Positions 1 through 7,843 are shown, numbered from the stretch's first letter. The stretch: 28,320 bases of DNA from UBA1163 sp049513055 (GCA_049513055.1 JBEKWN010000062.1:1-28320); one strand, 5' to 3'. Numbers and translations: made by a program. Notes: generated by a model from the sequence alone, not told the origin.

Positions 1-38
1 GTCCGATACACACTGTGTCCTGATACTCGTGTCTCCAT
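1..38 (-). CDS. tnpA: IS200/IS605-like transposase TnpA, N-terminal fragment cut by window edge
   Basis: Reading leftward from an ATG at 38 gives METRVSGHSVYR before the window ends. This resembles the start of IS200/IS605 Y1 transposases, which often open with a short basic stretch followed by H-x-VY(R/D) and then YH-hydrophobic-W-x-TKYR. Only 12 residues are visible, so the call rests on this match plus the palindrome and promoter-like hexamer upstream. A TATAAT-like hexamer at 45-50 (minus strand) lies just before the start; no good -35 and no Shine-Dalgarno are seen. The catalytic HUH pair and tyrosine lie outside the window. An unrelated ORF is possible. Confidence 0.5.
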   Translation of the reverse strand, partial: METRVSGHSVYR

Positions 39-110
39 GCATACATTATACCCTATCGCCGCCGCTCTCATTCACCCACGGGCAAGCCCGTGGAACTCTG
101 CCCTACGGGC
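39..110 (-). mobile_element. Probable left end of an IS200/IS605-like element with subterminal hairpin
   Basis: A perfect 8-bp palindrome with a 2-base loop (76-93, CCACGGGC-AA-GCCCGTGG) lies about 40 bases upstream of the transposase start. IS200/IS605 elements carry such hairpins near their ends instead of terminal inverted repeats. The exact tip is not visible; it probably lies between about 95 and 115, at the stop codon of the neighbouring permease. No target-site duplication is expected for this family. The hairpin could instead be a free-standing REP-like palindrome. It has no T-run on the leftward strand, so it does not look like an intrinsic terminator. Confidence 0.5.
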
Positions 111-1047
111 CGATTAGAGATAAACCATATTCCGGGCTTTTGAAACCCAGTGACGAAAAAAACCTTCCGGATGAAGTCTGTGCTTTTGATAAACCTTTGA
201 AGTAAATAGCCCCTGAAACCCAGGTCGTCACAAAGATCATGGTCATGGCATAACTCCAGGAGAGGGCTGAATGGAAAAAAGCACTTTTCACGGATCCTGA
301 AAGACTTGCTTTTAGGCTATCAAAGAACCAGGTGGATGGAAGCAGTGGAGAGTCGGGTGACTCCAGACTCTTGAGGTAGAGCATGAGGGAGGCGAAAGAC
401 TCAGGGCGAACAAACCTCTCCGGTCTCGTCAATCGGAAAGAGAGAATGAGAAGGAGAAACATGAAAAGTCCCATGAAAACGAAGACACTTCGGATACGGC
501 CTGCCGGCAGGAATACCGCCACCAACATGACAATGAGGGCGCTGAGGCTTGATGCAATCAGGCAAAAGGGTACAATATTGACCGCCACCATCGCATAATA
601 AGAAACCCCCACTTTGTAAACAATGCCGTAGGAAAGAAACAAGGGAAGACTGTAAATAAGAACCATCCAGGAGCTATCCATCGTCGATTCAATCCATCGA
701 GAAAGGAAAATCTTTCCCCTCGATACAGGCATGGAGTGAACAAGAGACAAGTCCTTAGAGAGGTAGAGTTTGGCAAGGGAGGTGAGAATACCACTGAAAA
801 TAAGAAGTGAAAAAAAGGTGATCAATGCCATGGATAGAAGTTTATAGGCAAGAATATCGCCCAGACCTTCTATTCTCTGAAAGTAAGTCAGAACACGGTA
901 GAAAATAGCAAAGGCGCCTGCCCAAAAGGCAAAACCGATCGTACCCAAGATGAAGAATCTTAATTTTCGGCCCTTCAGATTTTTTGAAATCCTCCGATTT
1001 TTGAAAGACAAGAAACGGGGTTTTAAAAGGGCAAGAACTTCTCTCAC
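103..1047 (-). CDS. ABC-2 type permease, apparently truncated at its C-terminus
   Basis: This 314-residue membrane protein has a basic N-terminus (RRISKNLKGRKLR) and about six hydrophobic segments, near residues 31-50, 70-91, 125-147, 151-181, 187-203 and 265-285. Its GTG start overlaps the stop of the upstream ATPase gene (GTGA), so the two are translationally coupled and form an ABC exporter or membrane-remodelling pair. From memory, related permeases of this type are near 500-560 residues. Here the frame ends at Leu-Ile-Gly-Pro-stop, right beside the palindrome and transposase start at the window edge. I infer the second half was lost to an insertion, leaving probably a non-functional permease. 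The exported substrate is unknown. Confidence 0.75.
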   Translation of the reverse strand: MREVLALLKPRFLSFKNRRISKNLKGRKLRFFILGTIGFAFWAGAFAIFYRVLTYFQRIEGLGDILAYKLLSMALITFFSLLIFSGILTSLAKLYLSKDLSLVHSMPVSRGKIFLSRWIESTMDSSWMVLIYSLPLFLSYGIVYKVGVSYYAMVAVNIVPFCLIASSLSALIVMLVAVFLPAGRIRSVFVFMGLFMFLLLILSFRLTRPERFVRPESFASLMLYLKSLESPDSPLLPSTWFFDSLKASLSGSVKSAFFHSALSWSYAMTMIFVTTWVSGAIYFKGLSKAQTSSGRFFSSLGFKSPEYGLSLIGP

Positions 1048-1778
1048 GGAATGGATTCTCCCTCAGTAAGAATCAAAAATACTTCCTCAAGATCCCCTTC
1101 CTGAACCTGTGCCCTGCGTTTCAATTCTTCTATCGTGCCGGTCGCGATCAACACTCCCTTGTGGATAATCCCAATCCGATCACAGACATCCTCTGCCACG
1201 GCTAAGGTGTGTGTGGACATGAAGAGGGTGGTTCCCTTTTGGGCGAGGTCCCGAAAAAGACTTTTTACCATTTTGATACCGGCCGGATCCAGTCCCACCA
1301 TGGGTTCATCCAGAACGATTACCTTCGGATCGTGAAGAATGGCAGCCGAGATGATCAACCGCTGTTTCATCCCATGGGAATAAGATTCGATCAATTCATT
1401 CGCCCAATGATAGAGGGAGAACTGTTTCAAAACCTCTTCAGACTTTTTACGAAACAGGCCTTCTTCAATGCTGTACAAATCCGCCGTAAAACTCAGGAAT
1501 TCCATGCCTGTCAACTTTTCATATAAAAAAGGTCTGTCCGGTATGAAACCGATTCTCTTCTTAGCCTTCTCAGGCTCGTCGGCCATGTCAATTCCATCAA
1601 TCATCACAGTGCCTTCTGTCGGGGCGAGGACCCCGCCCATCATCCGAAGGGTGGTGGTCTTCCCTGCACCGTTGGGGCCGATGAATCCAAATATCTCCCC
1701 TTTTGATACAGAGAGATTGAGCCGATTAACGGCCACAATATCACCAAACTTCTTTGTTAGATTTTTCAGTTCGATCAT
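1044..1778 (-). CDS. ABC transporter ATP-binding protein
   Basis: A 244-residue ATPase of the ABC-2 exporter class (CcmA/DrrA-like). Walker A is GPNGAGKTT at 34-42, the signature is the degenerate YSHGMKQRL at 132-140, and Walker B with the catalytic Glu is VIVLDEP at 152-158. A switch histidine follows in STHTLAVAE. It would power the permease encoded immediately downstream, with which it shares 4 bases. The 200-base gap upstream is filled by a heptamer array, and no clear Shine-Dalgarno is seen. The ATPase itself is intact. If the partner permease is truncated, the ATPase may be orphaned or may serve another permease. Confidence 0.93.
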   Translation of the reverse strand: MIELKNLTKKFGDIVAVNRLNLSVSKGEIFGFIGPNGAGKTTTLRMMGGVLAPTEGTVMIDGIDMADEPEKAKKRIGFIPDRPFLYEKLTGMEFLSFTADLYSIEEGLFRKKSEEVLKQFSLYHWANELIESYSHGMKQRLIISAAILHDPKVIVLDEPMVGLDPAGIKMVKSLFRDLAQKGTTLFMSTHTLAVAEDVCDRIGIIHKGVLIATGTIEELKRRAQVQEGDLEEVFLILTEGESIP

Positions 1779-1804
1779 ATCACTTCTATCTTAGCCAAAC
1801 TTAT

Positions 1805-1936
1805 TTTAAATCCCAAATTCCAAATTACAAATCCCAAATAAATTTCAAATACCAATGTCCAAATGGCTTAAACGATTTTGTTTGGATTTTGGACCATTGG
1901 AATTTATTTGTCATTGGGTGCTTGGGATTTGGTGCT
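1805..1936. repeat. Heptamer-word array with complementary second arm (array A)
   Basis: The left arm is iterated 7-mers of the form NNCAAAT: CCCAAAT 1812-1818, TCCAAAT 1819-1825, TACAAAT 1826-1832, CCCAAAT 1833-1839, then TTCAAAT, ACCAATG and TCCAAAT to 1864. The right arm carries the complementary word (TTTGGAT 1881-1887, TTTGGAC 1888-1894, CATTGGA 1895-1901, CATTGGG 1912-1918). Between the arms is CCAAATGGCTTAA (1859-1871), also present in the array at 20145-20262. The array fills most of the gap between the transglutaminase-like gene and the ABC ATPase gene. No promoter was recognised inside it. Confidence 0.85.
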
Positions 1937-1978
1937 TCTCTATATTCAGATCAAGCATAGCCATACCTTTTTAAATTC

Positions 1979-3457
1979 TCAAGAGGCTGAGAGTATTTCC
2001 AGCCTCACTTTACCGATCATTCGGATCAGATCGATTTGGTGTTCTGTGCCGCGCACAAAACGGAGGTGCGTCACATCGGCTGGCAACTGCCCCTTCACCG
2101 AATCCGCTGTGATCCATGTGCCGAGATAAAGAACATTCCATGCATGATAATAAAATCGTCCATTCTGATAGACGAGCCCTGCCTCCACCTGTGCTGGAAT
2201 TCCAGCTGCCCTGGCCAACGCCGCATAAAGCACCGCATGTTCATTGCAATCTCCTACCCGATTGCGCAGCGTTTCAAGGGCATTGGGTACCGATACAACA
2301 GGTCTTTTCTGAATGTTCTGGTTGACCCATGCAATCAATTTATAAGCTTTTACGACAACCGAATCATCCGGAGAAACGATTTCCCTGGCTTTGGCTTGAA
2401 TCTCAGGATGGTTAGATTGAATAAAAGGGGTTGGTTCCAGGTATGTTTTTATCTCTTCAGGAACTTTTCCGCTCAACTTCTGAGGAGAAAGATTTGAAAT
2501 CGATTCCCTTCGAACCGTCAGGATTTTGCCACTTAGAAATTGCCCGCCACCATTCAAGAAGATATCTTTCTCTTCGATGCCGCCTAACCTGAGCTTTAAT
2601 TCCATGAGTTGATCCACATGATGGAGAACCCTGCTCACAGGGATGGAGGCAATTTCTGCAAGATCCGTATTCGGTAAAAGGGCGATCTTTTTTAATGCCT
2701 CTTCTTTTGTCACCTGCTCCAGCTTGATCCCCAAAGGTCCCTCTTCTTTCAATACGGTCCCATATTTTCCAATCCAAGCAAACTGTGAAGCACCCATGAA
2801 ATCAATGGATACTTTTTTTGCACTTTCCTGTCTTCCCATGATGGGGATGGATTCTTCAGCCAGCATCACCACCTTGACAGGTCGCTGTGCTGCAGTGGTC
2901 GGGTCAAAAACCTGGAAGGTTCTGGATTCCCCTGGTCTTAGATCTTCAGCATTCAATGTTTCGAGTATTCCTATGGGGAGATGAATATCCTTTTCAAGAG
3001 GGATGTCGATCTTCTGCTCAGAACCTGGTGTGCTGGTAATAAGAGTTAGGGTTCCTTCTTTCACCACCCCCCGAGCCTTGAAGCGGAATAGACTCGATTG
3101 CAGATCAAAATCAAAGTGGGAAAGAGTAAAATTTGGATGAAAATTTCCTTCTGTCTTGTATCGGATGTCCTGCACCATGCCCATGGTGTTAATCTGCATG
3201 AAGACCGATTCCAGGACTCTGTACCCTGCATCGGTTTTATAAAATTGGCGGTGGGCATAGCCAATTTTTTGCCCCTGTTGCAAAATATTCATCCAGGTCT
3301 CTCGATCCATCTGCGTCTGAGCATGAAAGGGATAGTCTTCTCTGGGGACGGCTTCCCTCTTCTGAAAAATGCCAAGACGGAGGGTGAAAAGAAAGGCAAA
3401 GATCAGTGCAAACAGAGCTCCAATGATCCAGTTAAGTTTTATCCGGCTAGTAGTCAT
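1979..3457 (-). CDS. Membrane-anchored transglutaminase-like cysteine protease domain protein
   Basis: A 492-residue protein with one N-terminal membrane anchor (about residues 9-30) after a short basic segment, then a long extracytoplasmic region ending in a transglutaminase-like core. The Cys-His-Asp triad is visible: Cys404 in VGDCNEHA, His438 in FYYHAWN and Asp452 in WITADSV. The region around residues 35-370 has no family I recognise. Bacterial proteins of this superfamily usually act as periplasmic peptidases or amidases, often of unknown substrate. The ATG at 3455-3457 has no Shine-Dalgarno. The gene precedes the ABC ATPase/permease pair on the same strand, separated by the heptamer array. 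Confidence 0.85.
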   Translation of the reverse strand: MTTSRIKLNWIIGALFALIFAFLFTLRLGIFQKREAVPREDYPFHAQTQMDRETWMNILQQGQKIGYAHRQFYKTDAGYRVLESVFMQINTMGMVQDIRYKTEGNFHPNFTLSHFDFDLQSSLFRFKARGVVKEGTLTLITSTPGSEQKIDIPLEKDIHLPIGILETLNAEDLRPGESRTFQVFDPTTAAQRPVKVVMLAEESIPIMGRQESAKKVSIDFMGASQFAWIGKYGTVLKEEGPLGIKLEQVTKEEALKKIALLPNTDLAEIASIPVSRVLHHVDQLMELKLRLGGIEEKDIFLNGGGQFLSGKILTVRRESISNLSPQKLSGKVPEEIKTYLEPTPFIQSNHPEIQAKAREIVSPDDSVVVKAYKLIAWVNQNIQKRPVVSVPNALETLRNRVGDCNEHAVLYAALARAAGIPAQVEAGLVYQNGRFYYHAWNVLYLGTWITADSVKGQLPADVTHLRFVRGTEHQIDLIRMIGKVRLEILSAS

Positions 3458-3465
3458 TTTTTATT

Positions 3466-3493
3466 AATATATCATGTTTTTTAATAGGTTCAA
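3466..3493 (-). promoter_or_regulatory. Candidate sigma70 promoter for the transglutaminase-like gene
   Basis: On the minus strand a -35-like TTGAAC (3488-3493) and a -10-like TATATT (3466-3471) are 16 bases apart. Transcription would start near 3459, only a few bases from the ATG at 3457. The gene lacks a Shine-Dalgarno, so the message could be nearly leaderless. This is a sequence match only; the region is AT-rich and chance matches are common. Confidence 0.4.
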
Positions 3494-3531
3494 GTGATCC
3501 CCTTAGGGAGCGTTTCGGGTTCCGTGAAAGT

Positions 3532-3705
3532 GAGGAAGAAGAGAGACCAGGCTTCGAAAGTTTTAGAATCACGGCTACTTAATGTTTTAGGGGTCACTTT
3601 CGCAGTTGCTAAGAATAGAGTCTTTTGGTGTTTCTTGGAACTTCCTAATCAAATCCGTCAGAGGTTCCGCTCTAAAACTTTCTCAGCCGGCCTATCTTCT
3701 TCCTG
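3532..3705. repeat. Large imperfect inverted repeat in a gene-free stretch
   Basis: The 382 bases between the divergent genes at 3457 and 3840 hold no gene I believe in. The main structure is two arms of about 35 bases, 3532-3567 and 3671-3705. They match in inverted orientation at roughly 29 of 36 positions, including AGGAAGAAGA near the outer ends and GAAAGTTTTAGA at the inner ends. The loop is about 103 bases. Weaker similarity may extend outward. It could be a remnant of a miniature transposable element, a genome-wide repeat, or a structured RNA. No transposase or known RNA motif is seen. Confidence 0.7.
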
Positions 3706-3839
3706 GCCACCCCCAGTATCTTATTGGTCAGAGCCCGGGGAGTGCTCGCTGTGACGCATGATCTTTACCACGGAAAAGGAGAGGTTCACTTTAGGTTTGA
3801 GTTGATTTTCTATTGGGTTCTGTGCAACGATGAGGGTCA

Positions 3840-4763
3840 ATGAGGAAAAGTGAAATTCAAGGTTATCTTTACATCCTGATCGGGGCGACGCTCTGGGGTG
3901 TCTCCAGTGTGGTGGCCAAATCGCTTTTCAACATCGGGCTCCCTCCTGCGGAACTGGTTCAAATACGGTTGACCCTCGCTACGCTTACCCTTCTTCTCAT
4001 CCTTCTTATTTTCGATCGGAAGCGAACCATCATCTCCTTAAAAGACATTCCTTATTTTTTAGTTCTGGGATTTGTCGGCGTAGCAGGTGTCCAATTTACC
4101 TATTACTATACGATCAGTAAGATCCATGTTGGGCCAGCCGTTCTGATCCAGTACCTCTCCCCAATCTGGATTGCTCTTTATGCCTTTATTTTTCAGAAAG
4201 AGCCTCTTACGAAGGGAAAAATCGTAGCCCTGCTTCTGGCTATCCTGGGATGTTATTTCACGGTGGGTGGATATCGAATGGATTTACTAAGATTAAACCG
4301 GATTGGGATCGTGAGCGGCTTGATCTCCTCTCTCTTCTTTTCCTTCTATGCCCTTTACGGAGAAAAAGGGCTGAAGAAGTATGATCCCTGGACACTCATT
4401 CTTTATGGCTTTGGATTTGGTGCGGTCTTTTACTGGATCCTCATTTCACCGATGAAGGTCATCACCGAAGGCTATTCGTTCAAAATCTGGATGGCTTTTC
4501 TTTATATCGCTATTTTCTCAACCCTGATTCCCTTCGGCCTCTACTTCAAAGGAATTGAGCGGGTCCGTGCAACCCGGGCAAGCATCACGGCGACCTGGGA
4601 ACCTGTTGTGGCAGGCATAACCGCCTATTTTATTTTAGAAGAGGTGCTGTTTCCTCTACAGGTACTGGGGGGCATCGGAGTGATTGCTGCAATCATCCTT
4701 CTCCAGATGGCCAAAGAAAAAACTCCTTCTTCTACCCCATTGGAGATTCGTCAAAAAGAATAA
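3840..4763 (+). CDS. EamA/DMT-family transporter
   Basis: A 307-residue hydrophobic protein with the typical ten-helix, two-repeat plan of the drug/metabolite transporter superfamily. The first EamA unit starts with GYLYILIGATLWGVSSVVAK (residues 8-27); the second starts near residue 151 (NRIGIVSGLISSLFFSFYAL). The late conserved segment RVRATRASITATWEPVVAGI precedes the last two helices. Such proteins sit in the inner membrane and usually export amino acids or other metabolites; the substrate cannot be read from sequence. GAGGG at 3832-3836 is only 3 bases from the ATG. It begins a rightward group of five genes. Confidence 0.93.
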   Translation: MRKSEIQGYLYILIGATLWGVSSVVAKSLFNIGLPPAELVQIRLTLATLTLLLILLIFDRKRTIISLKDIPYFLVLGFVGVAGVQFTYYYTISKIHVGPAVLIQYLSPIWIALYAFIFQKEPLTKGKIVALLLAILGCYFTVGGYRMDLLRLNRIGIVSGLISSLFFSFYALYGEKGLKKYDPWTLILYGFGFGAVFYWILISPMKVITEGYSFKIWMAFLYIAIFSTLIPFGLYFKGIERVRATRASITATWEPVVAGITAYFILEEVLFPLQVLGGIGVIAAIILLQMAKEKTPSSTPLEIRQKE

Positions 4764-4802
4764 CGCTTTAAGAAGGAAGAGATTAGGAGTAAGTTCAAGA
4801 AA

Positions 4803-5168
4803 ATGATATACAAGATTCTTGCAGATAGTATGGTGTTGATCCATTTTCTCTGGATCGTCTTTCTTTTCTTCGGAGCCATTTGGGGAATCAAAAATAAGGC
4901 CGTCAAAATCTTCCATATCTCTGGCCTTGCCTTTGCTTTCGTCATTCAGATATTTGGTTGGTACTGCCCTCTCACCTATCTTGAGGTCTGGCTGAGATCG
5001 AAACAGGGTTCCGCATTGACCTATACCGGGTCATTCATCATCCATTACGTGGAAGAAATCGTATACATTGAACTCTCTCACAATCTAATCCTCATCTTGA
5101 CCTTTATTCTTTGCGGGTTTAATACATGGTTGTATTTGAGAAAGAATCGACCTCAAACTCAACCTTAA
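4803..5168 (+). CDS. DUF2784 family membrane protein
   Basis: A 121-residue protein with three to four membrane segments (about residues 7-28, 38-55, 74-90 and 93-113). It carries the DUF2784 hallmark CPLTYLE at residues 55-61 and later conserved His81 and Glu84-Glu85. Function is unknown in the family. AGGAG at 4785-4789 is 13 bases from the ATG, a loose fit. The final residues (RPQTQP) are encoded by the beginning of a short hexamer repeat (CAACCT/TAACCT/CAGCCT words) that continues past the stop, so the tail is probably not conserved. Confidence 0.85.
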   Translation: MIYKILADSMVLIHFLWIVFLFFGAIWGIKNKAVKIFHISGLAFAFVIQIFGWYCPLTYLEVWLRSKQGSALTYTGSFIIHYVEEIVYIELSHNLILILTFILCGFNTWLYLRKNRPQTQP

Positions 5169-5201
5169 CCTCAGCCTCAACCTTAGTATTGAGAGGAGGT
5201 T
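5167..5201 (+). promoter_or_regulatory. Hexamer repeat forming a hairpin over the cupin gene's ribosome-binding site
   Basis: The words TAACCT, CAGCCT, CAACCT follow one another across the end of the DUF2784 gene. The stretch 5167-5180 can pair with 5189-5201, which includes the AGGAGG ribosome-binding site (5194-5199) of the next gene. The pairing is 5 bp next to the loop, an internal mismatch of 2-3 bases, then 6 bp; the loop is 8 bases. The DUF2784 stop codon (5166-5168) touches the 5' arm, so ribosomes finishing that gene would melt the hairpin. This layout suggests translational coupling, but it is inferred from pairing only. Confidence 0.5.
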
Positions 5202-5203
5202 TT

Positions 5204-5710
5204 ATGCTCACAGCAGATCAGATAAAAGTTTTATTTAATTTAAAACCTCATCCTGAAGAAGGTGGCTACTTCGTAGAGACTTATCGGTCTTCGGAAACCA
5301 TTTCAGAGAAGGCATTAACAAGTCGATATAAAGGGGTTAGGTCATTTGGAACAGCAATCTACTATTTATTAACGCCTGAAACCATTTCTGCCATGCACCG
5401 ACTTCAATCGGATGAAATCTTCCATTTTTATCTCGGTGACCCGGTCGAAATGGTTCAACTTTGGCCTGATGGATCAGGGAGGGTTCTTATCCTTGGCTCT
5501 GATATTCTTAATGGCATGCAGCCACAGGTCGTCATCCCAAGAGGAATTTGGCAAGGAGCAAGGCTCATTAAAGATGGAAAATTCGCCTTATTAGGCACCA
5601 CGGTCTCACCGGGATTTGAGTTTGAAGACTATGAAATGGGTGACAGGGATGAATTGCTGAAGTCTTATCCCAAATTTCGCGATTTGATTATTGCCTTAAC
5701 GAAACGCTAA
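5204..5710 (+). CDS. Cupin_5 (DUF985) family protein
   Basis: A 168-residue single-domain beta-barrel protein. The opening signature PHPEEGGYFVETYRS (15-29) and the pattern MHRLQSDEIFHFYLGDPVE (64-82), with candidate metal ligands His65, Glu71 and His74, identify the cupin_5 family. IPRGIWQGARL and the late GTTVSPGFEFEDYEMG are also family-typical. The in-cell role of the family is not established, although sugar-binding or epimerase-like roles have been suggested. The longer frame starting at 5126 would overlap DUF2784. The ATG at 5204 has a strong AGGAGG at 5194-5199 and starts where the family starts, so it is preferred. Confidence 0.93.
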   Translation: MLTADQIKVLFNLKPHPEEGGYFVETYRSSETISEKALTSRYKGVRSFGTAIYYLLTPETISAMHRLQSDEIFHFYLGDPVEMVQLWPDGSGRVLILGSDILNGMQPQVVIPRGIWQGARLIKDGKFALLGTTVSPGFEFEDYEMGDRDELLKSYPKFRDLIIALTKR

Positions 5711-5755
5711 TATTCTTTGTTGAAATAACCTATCATAAGGTTTAAAATTTATTTT

Positions 5756-6193
5756 ATGGAAGAAGACTTCGACAAGCGTATAGAAAAAGACCGGAGAAAA
5801 GGACCCACTCCTGCTTTGAGCCGATATACCTTCTTCGGTCGAAGAAAGACGATCCGAAGAAAGGCGGACCAGCAAAAAGGAGGGTATGTCGATCGGTATA
5901 GTCCAACCTTATTATTCTTCTTGATTTCGATCATAGGGCTAAATGTCTTAGATGCCCTTTTTACGCTGATGATTCTCGATCTGAAGGGATGGGAAGCTAA
6001 CCCTGTTGTCCGATCTGCCATCAACCTTTATGGAACAAAGTTTTGGATCTGGAAATTCTTTATCGTCTCCGTCTCCTTAGCCCTCTTATGCCTTCATAGC
6101 AGATTCAGGCTGGTTGGGAAGATTATTGTAGCCATTGGCTGCTTATACACCATGGTGGTGGCTTACCAGGTATTCCTCCTCCTTCACCTATGA
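5756..6193 (+). CDS. DUF5658 family membrane protein
   Basis: A 145-residue protein with a highly charged N-terminus (RRKG, GRRKTIRRK) and three membrane helices at about residues 51-74, 96-115 and 121-143. The sequence LNVLDALFTLMIL followed by EANPV and then GTKFWIWKF fits DUF5658, a family of small integral membrane proteins without known function. The Arg-rich head could bind lipid or nucleotides, but no PilZ domain is present. No clear Shine-Dalgarno is seen; TAAGG at 5736-5740 is too far from the ATG to be convincing. It lies between the cupin and aminopeptidase genes, in the same direction. Confidence 0.8.
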   Translation: MEEDFDKRIEKDRRKGPTPALSRYTFFGRRKTIRRKADQQKGGYVDRYSPTLLFFLISIIGLNVLDALFTLMILDLKGWEANPVVRSAINLYGTKFWIWKFFIVSVSLALLCLHSRFRLVGKIIVAIGCLYTMVVAYQVFLLLHL

Positions 6194-6237
6194 TGACAAT
6201 CTTTTAGTTGATGAAAAATTTATCGAGGGAGAAAAAA

Positions 6238-7308
6238 ATGCTTAAAATCTTCGAAAAACTTGCCGAGATTCCCGGTGGAAGTGGATTTGAAGAAAAGGTG
6301 ATTGAATTCATGGTTGCGGAATTGAAAAGAAGTCTCTCGGATGTCTCTGTGGACCCCATGGGGAATGTTATCGGAACATTCGGGAAAGGTAAAAAATCGG
6401 TGATGGTCTGTGTCCATTCCGACGAGGTGTCCATGCTCATCAAATATATTGATCCGAAAGGATATATCTATTTTGACCTCAATGGAATGATTGATGAAAG
6501 AGTTCTTCTCAGCACAAAGGTGGACATCTGTACAGACAAAGGGATTTATACGGGTGTGGTGGGAGTGAAGAATCGCCACCTTTTGACAGCAGAAGACTTG
6601 AAACGTCCGATTAGCATTTCAGATCTCTGGATCGACGTAGGTGCCGAGAGTGTCGAAGAGGTCAAGAGAAGGGGAATCGAAATCGGGGACCCCATTGTAT
6701 TTCATCCTAATTTTCAAAAAATTGGCAAGGGGTCTATTCTCAGCAAGGCTATTGATAACCGCGCAGGTTGCACCATTCTGATTGATTTGGCCGAGAGGAT
6801 GAAGAAAAAGAAAATTGATTATCAATTATTCCTTATCGCCGCTGTTCAGGAAGAGGTGGGTTCAAGGGGAGCAAAGGTGGCTGCCCATACACTGGGGCCT
6901 GATATGGCGATTGTGATTGATACAGTTCCTGCTTCCGATCCTATTACTCCACCTCAGCAGGCGACGGCGGAATGTGGGAAAGGACCAGTCATCCGCTCCA
7001 TGGATGTCAATGTCTTGGGATGGGGAACCATTTATTCGAAGAAAATTCGGCAGAGGCTGATCCAGACAGCCCTCAAGAATAGAATCCCTCTTCAGAAGGA
7101 TATTTTCAGGACTTGGACGGATGCCTCCACCATTCATACGTCAGGAAGAGGCATCCCCTGTGGTGGGCTCTACATCCCCCGCCGCTATAGCCATTCACCC
7201 ACGGAACTGGTGAAATGGTCTGATGTGGAAAGAACAGCAGAGTTACTTTATCTCTTTTTAAAGGACCTCAGTTCAGCGGTCATTAGTGATTTGATTCGCA
7301 AGGTCTGA
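6238..7308 (+). CDS. M42 family metallopeptidase (tetrahedral aminopeptidase / FrvX type)
   Basis: A 356-residue cytoplasmic peptidase of normal family length. The di-metal site is complete: His60 and Asp62 (VCVHSDEV), bridging Asp173 (AIDNRAG), Glu205-Glu206 (QEEVGSRGA, catalytic base and ligand), Asp228 (VIDTVPASD) and His318 (YSHSPTE). M42 enzymes form large tetrahedral particles that trim N-terminal residues from peptides; some members act on endoglucanase-type or other substrates. The frame extends upstream to a TTG at 6208, but GAGGGAG at 6225-6231 sits 6 bases before the ATG at 6238, so that start is chosen. Its 3' end overlaps the convergent AA_synth gene by 36 bases. Confidence 0.95.
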   Translation: MLKIFEKLAEIPGGSGFEEKVIEFMVAELKRSLSDVSVDPMGNVIGTFGKGKKSVMVCVHSDEVSMLIKYIDPKGYIYFDLNGMIDERVLLSTKVDICTDKGIYTGVVGVKNRHLLTAEDLKRPISISDLWIDVGAESVEEVKRRGIEIGDPIVFHPNFQKIGKGSILSKAIDNRAGCTILIDLAERMKKKKIDYQLFLIAAVQEEVGSRGAKVAAHTLGPDMAIVIDTVPASDPITPPQQATAECGKGPVIRSMDVNVLGWGTIYSKKIRQRLIQTALKNRIPLQKDIFRTWTDASTIHTSGRGIPCGGLYIPRRYSHSPTELVKWSDVERTAELLYLFLKDLSSAVISDLIRKV

Positions 7309-7821
7309 ATCGGAGGATGTAACCACGATGGCAACAAGAATTTCATCGGATCTGGGCGCATCCGGAACTCTCACAGACATTGCATCAAAGTGAGAGCGTA
7401 CAAAGGCTGCATCCTTGTAGTGAAGAGGAACATCAATCTCTGTTCCCGGACTTCCCATTTTCTTGGCTGAAGGAATAATGGCTTTTCCTCCGCCCACTGC
7501 CTCTCTCAAAGGCGTGCCCAGTTTGGGATGCAGAATGGCTGCGGCGTGCTCCAGTTCGCCATCCACTCCCACAATGGCTGCCTTTCCATAACTCTCAGCA
7601 TTTTTAGGAGGTATCTTCAGTGCCTCGACAGCCCTCTTCCCCAATATGCCCCCTAACTCTTCACCGATATCGATGAGTTCATCCAATTTCTCTACATACT
7701 TCCCCGCAAAGGGATTCTTAATCACTGCTACGGCAGCAGCTTTTCGAGTGGGTGGATCAACATTCTTTCCTCCTTCGATCGCCGTCTCCTCTAGAATGGT
7801 GACATACTTTCGAACTTCCAT
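7273..7821 (-). CDS. Amino acid synthesis (AA_synth, DUF1185) family protein
   Basis: A 182-residue soluble protein that matches the AA_synth family along its length, from EVRKYVTILEETAIEGG at the N-terminus to the DEILVAIVVTSS strand near the C-terminus. The middle holds YGKAAIVGVDGELEHAAAIL and GGGKAIIPSAKKMGSPGTEI. Despite the name, I know of no proven reaction for the family. It is found beside catabolic genes and here is the last gene of the Liv/molybdenum-hydroxylase cluster. Start choice is firm: GGAGGTG lies 5 bases before the ATG. Its 3' end overlaps the facing M42 gene by 36 bases, which leaves no room for terminators between them. Confidence 0.9.
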   Translation of the reverse strand: MEVRKYVTILEETAIEGGKNVDPPTRKAAAVAVIKNPFAGKYVEKLDELIDIGEELGGILGKRAVEALKIPPKNAESYGKAAIVGVDGELEHAAAILHPKLGTPLREAVGGGKAIIPSAKKMGSPGTEIDVPLHYKDAAFVRSHFDAMSVRVPDAPRSDEILVAIVVTSSDSDLANQITNDR

Positions 7822-7843
7822 GTTTACACCTCCCGCCCATCAC

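Noticed and set aside
3494..3754. An 86-residue open frame in the gap between divergent genes
   Set aside because: It covers both arms of the inverted repeat, has no recognisable family or ribosome-binding site, and its residue make-up looks like chance translation.
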